The notes: generated by a model not told the origin, from the sequence alone. 64,000 bases of DNA from Pseudomonas entomophila (GCF_029478665.1 NZ_JARPQB010000009.1:1-64000); one strand, 5' to 3'; positions 24,454-32,788 are shown, counted from the first letter of the stretch. Made by a program: numbers and translations.

Positions 24454-26583
24454 ATGACCCCGCTTCGCCCCCGCCTGCCCCTCGGCCTGCTCAGCCTCGG
24501 CCTTGCCCTGCACAGCGGCCAGGGCCTTGCCGCCGACAGCGTGACCCTGGCCCCCGTGCGTGTCTCGGAGGTCTACGGCAACGAGGGCTACCAGGCACGC
24601 GAGGCCCAGGTGGGCGGCCTGCACAACGCCCCGCTGCTGGACACCCCCGCCGCAGTCAGCGTGTTCAACCGCCAACTGCTCGACGACCGCCAGGTGCGCA
24701 AACTGAGCGAAGTGCTGCAGAGCGACGCCTCGGTGGGCGAAAGCTACGCGCCAGTCGGCTACTACGAGAACTTCAACGTCCGTGGCTTCGAGCTCAATGC
24801 CGCCAGCAGCTACCGGATCAACGGCCAGACCATAGCCGGCGAACAGAACGTGGCCCTGGAGAACAAGCAGCAGGTCGAGCTGCTCAAGGGGCTCTCCGGG
24901 CTGCAGAGTGGCGTGTCGGAGCCCGGCGGCCTGGTCAACTACGTGACCAAGCGCCCGGAGGACGTGCGCAGCGTCAGCGTCTCGACAAATGAGCAGGGCG
25001 AGCGCTACCTGGCCACCGACCTGGGCGGCTGGTTCGGCGCCGAGCGTCAGTTCGGCCTGCGCGCCAACCTGGCCCATGAAGATATCCGCTCGTATGTCGA
25101 CCACGCCGACGGCAAGCGCGACTTCGCCTCGCTGGCCTTCGACTGGCAGATCAGCCCGGATGCCGTGCTCGAACTGGACGCCGAGTACCAGCACCGCGAG
25201 CAGTATTCGGTGCCGGGCTACCAGTTGCTCGGCGGCACCCAGGTGCCCCATGGGGTCGACCCCAAGGACCACCTGGCCTGGCAGTCATGGGCAAAGCCGG
25301 TGCAGAACGATTCGCTGAACCTGGGCGGTCGCTTCAAGTACCAGTTCAACGACACCTGGAACGGCACCCTCAGCGCTTCGCGCAGCAAGGTGGTGATCGA
25401 CGACTACAGTGCGTTTGCCTGGGGCTCTAGCGAAGGAGCGTTCTTTGGCAGCACGGGCGACTATGACATCTACGACTTCCGAAGCCCCGACGACACCCGC
25501 CGCATCGACGAAGCACAGGCCATGCTCGATGGGCGTTTCGATGCGCTGGGCGTGGGCCACGAATTGACTGTGGGTGCCAGCGCCCAGCGCCGTACGCTCG
25601 ATCAAAGGCCTTACTACAACGAATGGCTGGGTACCGGCAACATCTACACCGGTGCCCCCGCCCTGCAACCCTCCGACAAATCCATCGGTTCCAGCGAGCG
25701 CCGCCTGGACAGCCGCCAATACGGCCTATTCCTCAGCGACCGGATCACCCTCAACGAAAACTGGCAAACCGTGATCGGCGCCCGGGAAGTCCGCCTGGAT
25801 GAGAAGACCTGGGACGAGAACGGCGTTGCCGGTCGGCATACCCAGCAGTATCAACTGCTGCCCAATGCGGCGCTGATCTACAAACCACAACCGGACACCA
25901 CGCTGTACGCCAGCTATTCCAAGGGTCTGTCCGCTGGAGGAACAGCGCCGTGGTTCGCCAGCAATGCCGCCGAGATCCTCGCGCCCACCCTGTCGCGTCA
26001 GATGGAGGTTGGTATCAAGCGTGACTGGCAGGGCATGAGCTTCAGCGCCGCCCTGTTCCAGATCCGTCAGGCCTACCAGTATGCCCGGCCCGAGGGCGGC
26101 AGCTTCACCTACGTGCAACAAGGCCAGCAGAAGAACACCGGCCTGGAACTGGGCGCCAGTGGCCAGGTGACCTCGAACTTGCAGATCCAGGCCAGTGCCG
26201 CGGCGATCCGCGCGCGCGTGCAGAACAGCGGTACCGACGCCTACGAAGGCCATCAGGCGATCAATGTCCCGCGCCTGCGCGCCGCCCTGCACGCCGACTA
26301 CGCCCTGCCCGTGCCCGGCCTGGCCCTGCTCGGTGGCGCGCGCTACAGCGCCAGCAAGTACGCCAGCCAGGCGGGCAATGCCGAGGTTGGCGGCTACACC
26401 GTGTTCGACATCGGCAGCCGCTACCGTACCCGTATCGGTGGTTACGACACCGTGTTGCGGCTGACCGTGGACAACGTCTTCGACAAGCGTTACTGGCGCG
26501 ACGTGGGGGATTACCTGGGCGACAACTACCTGTTCCAGGGCACGCCGCGTACGGCTCGGCTGTCGGCTTCCGTCAGTTTCTGA
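24454..26583 (+). CDS. TonB-dependent siderophore receptor
   Basis: The 709-residue outer membrane receptor has a signal peptide (residues 1 to about 26, ending GLAA), a TonB-box-like VTLAPVRVSE, a plug domain (TPAAVSVFNRQLLDD, NFNVRGFE, LLKGLSGLQSGVSEPGG) and a 22-strand barrel that ends in phenylalanine (ASVSF), the usual outer membrane sorting residue. It lacks the N-terminal signalling extension of FpvA/FoxA-type transducers. Sequence style is that of ferric siderophore receptors of the FhuE/FecA group, but the ligand is unknown. I chose the ATG at 24454 with AAGGAG eight bases upstream. I see no clear Fur box in the 120 bases before it. Confidence 0.9.
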   Translation: MTPLRPRLPLGLLSLGLALHSGQGLAADSVTLAPVRVSEVYGNEGYQAREAQVGGLHNAPLLDTPAAVSVFNRQLLDDRQVRKLSEVLQSDASVGESYAPVGYYENFNVRGFELNAASSYRINGQTIAGEQNVALENKQQVELLKGLSGLQSGVSEPGGLVNYVTKRPEDVRSVSVSTNEQGERYLATDLGGWFGAERQFGLRANLAHEDIRSYVDHADGKRDFASLAFDWQISPDAVLELDAEYQHREQYSVPGYQLLGGTQVPHGVDPKDHLAWQSWAKPVQNDSLNLGGRFKYQFNDTWNGTLSASRSKVVIDDYSAFAWGSSEGAFFGSTGDYDIYDFRSPDDTRRIDEAQAMLDGRFDALGVGHELTVGASAQRRTLDQRPYYNEWLGTGNIYTGAPALQPSDKSIGSSERRLDSRQYGLFLSDRITLNENWQTVIGAREVRLDEKTWDENGVAGRHTQQYQLLPNAALIYKPQPDTTLYASYSKGLSAGGTAPWFASNAAEILAPTLSRQMEVGIKRDWQGMSFSAALFQIRQAYQYARPEGGSFTYVQQGQQKNTGLELGASGQVTSNLQIQASAAAIRARVQNSGTDAYEGHQAINVPRLRAALHADYALPVPGLALLGGARYSASKYASQAGNAEVGGYTVFDIGSRYRTRIGGYDTVLRLTVDNVFDKRYWRDVGDYLGDNYLFQGTPRTARLSASVSF

Positions 26584-26614
26584 CAGTCATTGTGATGTGC
26601 TGACTGCACTGGCC

Positions 26615-26701
26615 CTTTCGCCGGCAAAGCCGGCTCCTACAAGTACGGCGCCGGCCTCAAGAGCGGCGCCAAACCTGTAGGGGCCGGCTTGCCGGCGAAA
26701 G
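26615..26701. repeat. Inverted REP pair
   Basis: TTCGCCGGCAAAGCCGGCTC and an inverted GGGCCGGCTTGCCGGCGAA copy flank a GGCGCCG...CGGCGCC core. It lies between the receptor gene and the tRNA terminator. Confidence 0.88.
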
Positions 26702-26710
26702 GGGCAGAAA

Positions 26711-26744
26711 ACAAAAAGCCCCCGAACCTTTCGATTCGGGGGCT
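26711..26744 (-). terminator. Rho-independent terminator of tRNA-Ser
   Basis: Stem AGCCCCCGAA / TTCGGGGGCT followed on the minus strand by a U-rich TTTTTG tract, 13 bases past the tRNA 3' end. Confidence 0.88.
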
Positions 26745-26756
26745 TCTCGTAGAATG

Positions 26757-26846
26757 TGGCGGTGAAGAAGGGATTTGAACCCTTGATACGATTTCTCGTA
26801 TACACACTTTCCAGGCGTGCTCCTTCGACCACTCGGACACTTCACC
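26757..26846 (-). tRNA. tRNA-Ser, anticodon GGA
   Basis: On the minus strand a 90-base class II tRNA can be folded: acceptor GGTGAAG pairs with CTTCACC, the T arm reads GGGTTCAAATCCC, and the anticodon loop CTGGAAA is closed by CACGC/GTGTG, giving anticodon GGA (codons UCC and UCU). The long variable arm (TATACGAGAAATCGTAT-like hairpin) is typical of serine. The 3' CCA is encoded. Confidence 0.97.
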
Positions 26847-26883
26847 GTTTCTCTTCAAGCTATTCAGCCTGTCGAGGCGCGCT

Positions 26884-26912
26884 AATTTAGTAGAAGAGCT
26901 TTTCTTTGGCAA
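26884..26912 (-). promoter_or_regulatory. Sigma-70 promoter of tRNA-Ser
   Basis: The minus strand carries TTGCCA (26912-26907), a 17-base spacer and TAAATT (26889-26884), followed by a GC-rich discriminator (AGCGCGCC), as expected for a stringently controlled stable RNA promoter. Confidence 0.8.
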
Positions 26913-27052
26913 GCATTTTTTTCAGAATTTTCATGCGCTTAAGCCAATTCCCCGAAAACGCTGGCTTATCAAGGCAATGCTGCCATTGTGCCCAGCGCTT
27001 TTCCCTACCGCCAAGGCCCTGCCCCGACTGGCCAAGGGTTGCCGGCCTGGCA

Positions 27053-27068
27053 CTGACTGGCCAGTCAG
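27053..27068. promoter_or_regulatory. Perfect 16-base palindrome before the crotonase gene
   Basis: CTGACTGGCCAGTCAG is a perfect palindrome without spacer, 68 bases upstream of the ATG. Its form fits a dimeric TetR- or GntR-type operator. The rest of the 26847-27135 gap shows the tRNA promoter and nothing else I can name. Confidence 0.55.
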
Positions 27069-27135
27069 CCTTGGCGCTTTACCTGGCCTGCGCCGCTGGG
27101 TAACGTCGTCGCCACGCCACCCAAAGGACTCTGCC

Positions 27136-27825
27136 ATGAGCGAGCTGATTACCTACCACGCCGAAGACGGCATCGCCACCCTGACCCTGAACAACGGCAA
27201 GGTCAACGCCATCTCGCCGGATCTCATCGCCGCCTTCAATGCCGCCCTCGACCGCGCCGTGGAAGAACGCGCCATTGTGATCATCACCGGCCAGCCGGGC
27301 ATTCTCTCCGGCGGCTACGACCTCAAGGTAATGACCGCCGGCCCCAAGGAGGCCGTCGGCCTGGTGACTGCCGGTTCCACCCTGGCCCGCCGCCTGCTGT
27401 CACACCCCTTCCCGGTAATTGTCGCAAGCCCCGGCAATGCCGTGGCCAAAGGCGCCTTCCTGCTGCTGTCGGGCGACTACCGCATCGGCGTCGAAGGCCC
27501 CTACAAGATCTGCCTGAACGAAGTGCAGATCGGTATGACCATGCACCACGCCGGCATCGAACTGGCCCGCGACCGCCTCAGCCGCGCCGCCTTCCAGCGG
27601 GCGGTGAACAATGCCGAGATCTTCGACCCGCAGGGCGCGCGCGAAGCCGGCTTCCTCGACAAGGTGGTGCCGGCCGAACAACTGCACGAGACCGCCCTGG
27701 CGGCTGCCCGTGAGCTGAAGAAGCTGAACATGCTGGCGCACAAGAACACCAAGCTGAAGGTGCGCAAGGCCCTGCTGGAGGCGCTGGACGAGGCGATCCT
27801 GCAGGACCAGAACCACATGGGCTGA
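27136..27825 (+). CDS. Enoyl-CoA hydratase/isomerase (crotonase) family protein
   Basis: This 229-residue protein is a crotonase-fold enzyme acting on acyl-CoA thioesters. The two oxyanion-hole segments are visible as LSGGYDLKVM near residue 60 and the NAVAKGAFLLLSGDYRI region near 100; one catalytic acid may be the Glu in CLNEVQIGM. The second Glu of true hydratases, in the usual GAGG-type context, is not evident, which favours isomerase-like or other chemistry. It is short for the family (most are about 260). It is monocistronic with a 16-base palindrome in its promoter region. Confidence 0.85.
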   Translation: MSELITYHAEDGIATLTLNNGKVNAISPDLIAAFNAALDRAVEERAIVIITGQPGILSGGYDLKVMTAGPKEAVGLVTAGSTLARRLLSHPFPVIVASPGNAVAKGAFLLLSGDYRIGVEGPYKICLNEVQIGMTMHHAGIELARDRLSRAAFQRAVNNAEIFDPQGAREAGFLDKVVPAEQLHETALAAARELKKLNMLAHKNTKLKVRKALLEALDEAILQDQNHMG

Positions 27826-27842
27826 TCGCCGAGCCTATGCCT

Positions 27843-27928
27843 CTGTAGGAGCGGCTTCAGCCGCGATCACCCGCGCAGCGGGTGCCGGGAACGCGGCGCC
27901 TGCATCGCGGCTGAAGCCTCTCCTACAA
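27843..27928. repeat. Inverted REP pair, GCGGCTTCAGCCGC type
   Basis: The left arm is intact; the right arm carries a single base change (GAAGCCTCTCC instead of GAAGCCGCTCC), so this copy has begun to decay. Confidence 0.9.
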
Positions 27929-28013
27929 AGATCCGCCTGACGCTCACCGAGTATTTGCCCCGGACAGTGCACATCCGTACACTGCGCCGCGACTGTCTGG
28001 TGTGAGCCGTTCC

Positions 28014-28730
28014 ATGCTTTATATCTTGCGCATGCTCCTGCTGGCGCTGCATTTCCTGCTGGTTGGCGTGCTGGGCCTGCTGATCGGCCTGCTCCGCCCC
28101 TTCAACCCGGATAACAGCCGCGTGTTCGCCCGCCTTTATAGCGTGCCGGCCGCCTGGTTCATGCGTATCCGGGTAAAGGCCGAAGTCGGCCCGCTGTGGG
28201 ACCAGCCCCCCGGTTGCGTGATCATCGCCAACCACCAATCCAACTACGACCTGTTCATCATTGGCCAGGTGGTGCCTCGGCGTACCGTCGCCATCGGCAA
28301 GAAGAGCCTGGGCTGGATCCCGCTGTTCGGCCAGTTGTTCTGGCTCGGTGGCAATGTGCTGATCGACCGCAAGAACGCCTACCAGGCGCGCAAAGCCCTG
28401 CAGGCGACCACGCGCACCTTGCGCGACGACACCTCGATCTGGATCTTCCCGGAAGGCACGCGCAACCCCGGCGAGCAATTGCTGGCATTCAAGAAAGGCG
28501 CCTTCCACATGGCCATCGAAGCCGGCGTGCCGATCGTGCCGGTGTGCGTCAGCCGCTACACAAAGCGCCTGGGCCTGAACAGCTGGCGCCAACGCACGGT
28601 GATCATCCGCTCGCTGGCCCCCATCGCCACCGCCGGCCTCACCGCGCAGGACATCCCCGCGCTGATCGAGCAATGCCGCACCCAGATGCAGCACTGCATC
28701 GACCACATGGAACACGAACTCCCCGTGTAG
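28014..28730 (+). CDS. plsC: 1-acyl-sn-glycerol-3-phosphate acyltransferase
   Basis: PlsC-family enzymes add the second acyl chain in phospholipid synthesis at the inner membrane. The 238-residue protein has a hydrophobic N-terminus (LLLALHFLLVGVLGLL), the acyltransferase motif NHQSNYD (HX4D) near residue 70 and FPEGTR near residue 145. I start it at the ATG at 28014; an in-frame GTG at 28002 is also possible, and neither has a strong ribosome binding site. Pseudomonas has several PlsC paralogues, so this copy may serve a specialised lipid. Confidence 0.88.
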   Translation: MLYILRMLLLALHFLLVGVLGLLIGLLRPFNPDNSRVFARLYSVPAAWFMRIRVKAEVGPLWDQPPGCVIIANHQSNYDLFIIGQVVPRRTVAIGKKSLGWIPLFGQLFWLGGNVLIDRKNAYQARKALQATTRTLRDDTSIWIFPEGTRNPGEQLLAFKKGAFHMAIEAGVPIVPVCVSRYTKRLGLNSWRQRTVIIRSLAPIATAGLTAQDIPALIEQCRTQMQHCIDHMEHELPV

Positions 28731-28817
28731 CTGTGCAATTGTTCACGCCCCACAGGTTGCCCCGGGCCGCCTTACAGCCCAAGCTGTCACGGTGTTCAAC
28801 CGAATAAGCGGACAACC

Positions 28818-29789
28818 ATGGGTCGAGTCGTCGCGTCGGCGGTGTACAGCGCCGGCAGGAAGGTCACCAACATCAGCCTCGACGAAGGCGCCGAGTGGGC
28901 CCGCAAGCCCGGGCACTTCGTCTGGATCGGCCTGGAAGAGCCCAACGCCGAGGAGCTGGCCAACCTGCAACGCCAGTTCGGCCTGCACGAACTGGCCATC
29001 GAGGATGCCCTGGAAAAACACAGCCGGCCCAAGCTCGAGACCTTCGGTGACGCGCTGTTCATCGTCACCTACTCGCCGGTGCGCCACGAAGGGAAGCTCG
29101 AGTTCATCGAAACCCATATCTTCGCCGGCAACGGTTACATCATCACCTGCCGCAACGGCCACTCGAAGTCCTACGCCTTGGTGCGCCAACGTTGCGAAGC
29201 GCGCCCGCTGCTGCTGGAACACGGCGAAGACTTCGTGCTCTACGCCCTGCTCGATTTCGTCACCGAAAACTACCAACCGGTCAGCGAGGCGATCCATGGC
29301 GAGATCGAGGAGCTGGAGCAGAGCGTGCTCGGCAACTCGCTGAAGGAAGAGGACGTCCAGCGTTTGCACAGCCTGCGCCGGGATATCCTGCGCCTGCGCC
29401 GCTACGTGGCGCCGATGGTGGAGGTCAGCGAGGAACTGCAGCGCCTGAGCTTCCCGTTCATCGACAAGAACATGCGCCCGTATTTTCGCGACGTGCAGAT
29501 CCACGTCACGCGGCAGATGGAAGACCTGGCCGGCATTCGCGATATCGCCAGCCAGACCATCGAGATCGGCATGCTGCTGGAGTCGTCACGCCAGAGCATC
29601 ACCCAACGCAAGTTCGCCGCCTGGGCGGCGATCCTGGCGTTCCCCACGGCAATTGCCGGGATCTACGGGATGAACTTCCAGAACATGCCGGAGCTGGGCT
29701 GGCATTACGGCTACTTCGCCGTGCTTGGGGTAATTGGGTTGGGGTGTTCGGGGTTGTACTACAGCTTCAAGCGATCTGGTTGGCTTTAG
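28818..29789 (+). CDS. corA: CorA-family divalent metal transporter
   Basis: A 323-residue pentameric-channel subunit for Mg2+ (or Co2+, Zn2+) in the inner membrane. A large cytoplasmic N-terminal domain (to about residue 255) precedes two C-terminal transmembrane helices, with the diagnostic YGMNF signature at the end of the first and the usual MPELGW periplasmic loop. The short basic tail (KRSGWL) is normal. The Shine-Dalgarno is weak. Which metal it carries cannot be settled from sequence. Confidence 0.93.
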   Translation: MGRVVASAVYSAGRKVTNISLDEGAEWARKPGHFVWIGLEEPNAEELANLQRQFGLHELAIEDALEKHSRPKLETFGDALFIVTYSPVRHEGKLEFIETHIFAGNGYIITCRNGHSKSYALVRQRCEARPLLLEHGEDFVLYALLDFVTENYQPVSEAIHGEIEELEQSVLGNSLKEEDVQRLHSLRRDILRLRRYVAPMVEVSEELQRLSFPFIDKNMRPYFRDVQIHVTRQMEDLAGIRDIASQTIEIGMLLESSRQSITQRKFAAWAAILAFPTAIAGIYGMNFQNMPELGWHYGYFAVLGVIGLGCSGLYYSFKRSGWL

Positions 29790-29793
29790 ACCA

Positions 29794-29869
29794 TTCGCCA
29801 GCAAAGCTGGCTCCTACAGGTACTGCGGCGATCTTGCGCAACCTGTAGGAGCCAGCCTTGCTGGCGATG
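29794..29869. repeat. Inverted REP pair, CCAGCAAAGCTGG type
   Basis: TTCGCCAGCAAAGCTGGCTC is followed after about 25 bases by an inverted GGAGCCAGCCTTGCTGGCGA copy. The arms differ by one base. Confidence 0.9.
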
Positions 29870-29909
29870 CCCGGCATAGCCGGGCCAGGACACACCGCTG
29901 GCCCGACAA

Positions 29910-30644
29910 TCACACCGAGCTATTGCCCGCCTTGGCCGACTGCTGAATGAACCGCATCATCCACTCACCCACCAGGTCACCCTGGTGCTCGCTCTCCAGG
30001 CTGGCCACGGCCTTCTGGTAGACCTCCTCGCCCAGGAAGTCCTGACGCGCATCGAGCAATGCGCGCGAATAGTCGTGGACGAACTCCGGATGCCCCTGGA
30101 AACACAACACCTGGTCACGGATGTGATAGGCGGCGTTCGGGCAGAAGTCGCTGGAGGCGATCACCGTGGCGCCCTCAGGCACTGAGGTAACCTGGTCCTG
30201 GTGGCTGATCAACAGCGTCAGCTCGGTCACTTCCGGGTCCATCCACGGCGCATGGGCCGCCAGGCTGTAGCGGTGGATTCCCACTCCCCAGCCCTTGTCG
30301 GCACGCTCGGCCTTGCCACCGAGGGTCAGCGCCAGCAACTGGTGGCCAAAACACACGCCCAGCAGTTTTTCGCCACGCTCATACAGCTTGAGCAGGTAGG
30401 CCTTCAGCGTCTGGATCCAGGGGTCGCTGCCGAACGAATCGGCCTTGCTGCCGGTCACCAGGTAAGCGTCGAAGACTTCGCCGTCCGCGGGGTAGTCGCC
30501 ATTCATCACGTTGTACACGTCGAACTCGGCGGCGACCGGCTGACGCGAGAACAGCTGCTCGAACATCCTTCCGTAGCCCTGGTACTGCGCAACCAGCTCA
30601 GGTCGCAGGACATCGGTTTCAAGGATGCAGATGCGTAACGACAT
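29910..30644 (-). CDS. Class I glutamine amidotransferase domain protein
   Basis: The 244-residue protein is a free-standing class I glutaminase domain of the GMP-synthase-like (YfeJ/GuaA-related) type. The nucleophile motif GVCFGHQLLA carries the catalytic Cys near residue 94, and the His of the triad is in FQGHPEF near residue 190, followed by Glu. Such proteins may act as gamma-glutamyl hydrolases or transfer ammonia to an unknown partner. I chose the ATG at 30644; the longer open frame to 30830 has no family similarity. No partner synthetase is adjacent. Confidence 0.88.
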   Translation of the reverse strand: MSLRICILETDVLRPELVAQYQGYGRMFEQLFSRQPVAAEFDVYNVMNGDYPADGEVFDAYLVTGSKADSFGSDPWIQTLKAYLLKLYERGEKLLGVCFGHQLLALTLGGKAERADKGWGVGIHRYSLAAHAPWMDPEVTELTLLISHQDQVTSVPEGATVIASSDFCPNAAYHIRDQVLCFQGHPEFVHDYSRALLDARQDFLGEEVYQKAVASLESEHQGDLVGEWMMRFIQQSAKAGNSSV

Positions 30645-31010
30645 AGGGATAGTCCTGAACGACATGTGTGTGGGAAGTGCTGTAAAGACTGACGCGAAAG
30701 GCTCGTACAAGCAAGTAGGATGTCCAGACGAACGGTAGGCCCTGTAACCCTTGGTAACCCTGCCCGCGCACTCGTCTAGCCCCAGCGTGGCAGCGATATG
30801 GCCAGTGGCCTTAAAACCAGCTGAAATCATCTACAACCCAGTTAGAACAAAGGGTTCTGAAACAGGGATGACGCGGGCCCTACTGTTGGTTGTATACCCA
30901 GACACAAGAGGCAAGCAGGCATGGCGCTTCATCGCGCCACTGCGATCGACCCGACGCGCGACAGGGAAGCCAAGGGTTATTCAGGAATAACAACAAGAAG
31001 GCGGTCCGCC
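30645..31010. other. 366-base gap without a gene
   Basis: No convincing gene lies here. It contains the promoter of the amidotransferase (minus) and of the 31-residue peptide gene (plus). A direct repeat of GTAACCC at 30744 and 30754, exactly ten bases apart, is the only clear motif. Open frames across it lack ribosome binding sites. Confidence 0.6.
30744..30760. promoter_or_regulatory. Direct heptamer repeat GTAACCC with 10-base phasing
   Basis: Two GTAACCC copies start one helical turn apart, the pattern bound by OmpR/PhoB-type response regulators. It is 100 bases upstream of the amidotransferase start. Confidence 0.4.
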
Positions 31011-31106
31011 ATGTTCAGACAATCGAAAGTACGCCAAGCAGGGCTCATTCTCTTCGCCACCACGCTGCTGCTGATTCTGCCGAACCTCACCCGGCTGTTC
31101 GGTTGA
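31011..31106 (+). CDS. 31-residue hydrophobic peptide
   Basis: This small gene encodes a 31-residue peptide with a basic head (MFRQSKVRQ), one hydrophobic helix (AGLILFATTLLLILPN) and a short tail (LTRLFG). A GAAGGCGG ribosome binding site precedes the ATG. The gene sits 66 bases before the cytochrome gene in the same direction, so both may be on one transcript. Its shape is that of small membrane subunits or regulators attached to larger complexes. I know no named family for it; the alternative is a chance open frame. Confidence 0.6.
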   Translation: MFRQSKVRQAGLILFATTLLLILPNLTRLFG

Positions 31107-31172
31107 ACAGTGCGGTGGCCATTAATGGCAATGCGCAGGTAACCTGCCGACCTTGATGGTTGGAGATTGCCC

Positions 31173-31979
31173 ATGCGCGCGTGCCTCACCCTGATCTGCC
31201 TGCTGCTTGCCCTGCCTTCGTGGGCGACGCAGCTGACCCTGGAACTGGGAACAACCAGCCGCCACTGGCAAAGCGAACAATTGCTCGACCACCCCCAGGC
31301 CAGGGATATCACCATCGAGCAGGACGTCACCTACAAGCGCACCCAGCATTACCGCGCCGTGCCGCTGGCCGCGCTGCTTGAGGGGGTGAAACCGGGCGAT
31401 CACCTGCAGGCCGTCGCGCTGGACGGTTTCGCCGCCGAGATGCCGGCCGCCACGTTGCTGCAGCCAGGCCCGGCGCAGGCCTGGCTGGCCATTGAGGATC
31501 CGGCTCACCCCTGGCCCTCGATCGGCGCTGGAAAACCGAGCGCGGGGCCTTTCTATCTGGTCTGGACCCAACCTCAGGCCAGTGGCATACGCCCGGAGCA
31601 GTGGCCGTTCCAGATCACCACGATTCGCCGCCTGGCAGCGGTCGAGGCACGTTTTCCCGCCTTGCTGCCCGATCCGGCCCTGGCTCTGGACGCCCCCGTT
31701 CGCCGCGGCTTTGCCTTGTTCCAGCAGAACTGCCTGGCCTGTCATCGCCTCAATGGCGCGGGCGACGCGCAACTGGGGCCAGACCTGAATCTGCCGCACA
31801 ATCCCACCGAGTATTTCCAGCCGGCATTCCTGCGCCAGTACATACGAGATCCCCAGAGCCTTCGGCGCTGGCCACAGGCGAAGATGCCAGGCTTCTCGCC
31901 CCAGGTGCTCAGCGAGCAGGAGCTTGATGCGGTACTGGCTTATCTGGAGCATATGGCTGGGCGAAAGACTGCCGACTAG
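31173..31979 (+). CDS. Periplasmic cytochrome c with sulfite-oxidase-like N-terminal domain
   Basis: The 268-residue precursor has a signal peptide (MRACLTLICLLLALPSWA). The N-terminal half (about residues 40-150) resembles the oxidoreductase molybdopterin-binding (SUOX) fold: RAVPLAALLEGVKPGDHLQAVALDGFAAEMP and FYLVW; but it has no candidate cofactor Cys in the equivalent place. The C-terminal half is a class I cytochrome c with one haem motif CLACH near residue 188, GPDLN, and a candidate Met axial ligand in AKMPGF. Electron transfer in the periplasm is likely; substrate and partner are unknown. GGAG seven bases before the ATG at 31173 supports this start. Confidence 0.82.
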   Translation: MRACLTLICLLLALPSWATQLTLELGTTSRHWQSEQLLDHPQARDITIEQDVTYKRTQHYRAVPLAALLEGVKPGDHLQAVALDGFAAEMPAATLLQPGPAQAWLAIEDPAHPWPSIGAGKPSAGPFYLVWTQPQASGIRPEQWPFQITTIRRLAAVEARFPALLPDPALALDAPVRRGFALFQQNCLACHRLNGAGDAQLGPDLNLPHNPTEYFQPAFLRQYIRDPQSLRRWPQAKMPGFSPQVLSEQELDAVLAYLEHMAGRKTAD

Positions 31980-31990
31980 TGCGCGGCCCT

Positions 31991-32018
31991 GTTCGCCGGC
32001 AAGGCCGGCTCCTACAGG
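31991..32018. repeat. Single REP
   Basis: One copy reading TTCGCCGGCAAGGCCGGCTC then CTACAGG, without a partner. It lies between the convergent cytochrome and rraB genes. Confidence 0.85.
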
Positions 32019-32034
32019 TACGTATGCAAGCAGG

Positions 32035-32367
32035 CTAGGCGATCGGCCGCTCCTGCTTGACGCCCCAGCCTTCGACCTCGCCACCGTACGGCGAGATGGC
32101 ACGCTCGAAGGACTGCTCGAACGCCCCGATGCCGCCATGGGTGGCGTACATGACCTTGCTCAGTTCCAGGTGCCAGGCACCGTCGTCACGCTCGCTGACC
32201 TGCGCATTGAGGGACTCGCCGCGAAACGCCCCGGCGGCGCGCCGTGCGCCTGCCTCGTCAGGGAAGACGGCATAGAACTCGATGGGGTGGATGCGGGTGA
32301 AATCGAAACCGCCAGCTTTCATCTGGCGCAGGACACTGCTGCTGATATCTTCGTTCTGGCTGCTCAT
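32035..32367 (-). CDS. rraB: RraB-family ribonuclease E inhibitor
   Basis: RraB binds the C-terminal half of RNase E and slows mRNA decay. The 110-residue protein shows the family layout: an N-terminal helix, HPIEFYAVFPDEAGARRAA, then a second copy of the fold with HLELSKVMYATHGGIGAFE. The ATG follows a strong CAGGAGG ribosome binding site. It appears monocistronic and ends next to a single REP. The family assignment is from sequence; activity in this organism is not shown. Confidence 0.85.
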   Translation of the reverse strand: MSSQNEDISSSVLRQMKAGGFDFTRIHPIEFYAVFPDEAGARRAAGAFRGESLNAQVSERDDGAWHLELSKVMYATHGGIGAFEQSFERAISPYGGEVEGWGVKQERPIA

Positions 32368-32551
32368 GAAACGTCCTCCTGCAAAGCAGTGGATAGACTT
32401 TCAGTGCACGACGCACCTGCCTGGCAACGGTGCCATGCCTGGCAATTAGAGCTGATGCAAGACGCGAATCGAACCGACACAGGCCCGCAGATTAGGCCGG
32501 TGCCTCACTCCAGCGTAGTGCCTGTGCAGGCACCACGCCAGAAGCCTGCTT

Positions 32552-32788
32552 TCAGGGGACTTCGCGGATATCGGTGATGACGACGCCGTTCTGCTCCTTG
32601 AGCCAACGCGCCGTGGGTGAATGGGTACGGCCCTGGAAGTCGTTGAGGTCCAGTTCGTCCATGACCGGGAACAGATGCGAACGTATCGCGCGCGCGGCGT
32701 CTTCCTCGCTGGGGCACTGCTCGGCATTGATCAGCAGCGACGTCGGCTCGCCTTTCTGGTCGGCAAAGATGACTTCCCACTCTTTCAT
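32552..32788 (-). CDS. Hypothetical protein, 78 residues
   Basis: I do not recognise a family. The protein (starting MKEWEVIFADQKGEP) is small, acidic, soluble and rich in short strands and one helix (SEEDAARAIRSHL). I chose the ATG at 32788 because GAGGGCC precedes it; the frame is open further upstream without support. Its neighbours are rraB and the sulfatase-like membrane enzyme, both on the same strand but well separated. Confidence 0.75.
   Translation of the reverse strand: MKEWEVIFADQKGEPTSLLINAEQCPSEEDAARAIRSHLFPVMDELDLNDFQGRTHSPTARWLKEQNGVVITDIREVP

Noticed and set aside
26757..26846. tRNA-Ser as an integration site for a mobile element
   Set aside because: No integrase, direct repeat of the tRNA 3' end, or foreign gene block lies on either side.
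30645..30830. N-terminal extension of the glutamine amidotransferase
   Set aside because: The added 62 residues resemble nothing in the family and the ATG at 30644 gives the normal start (MSLRICILETD).
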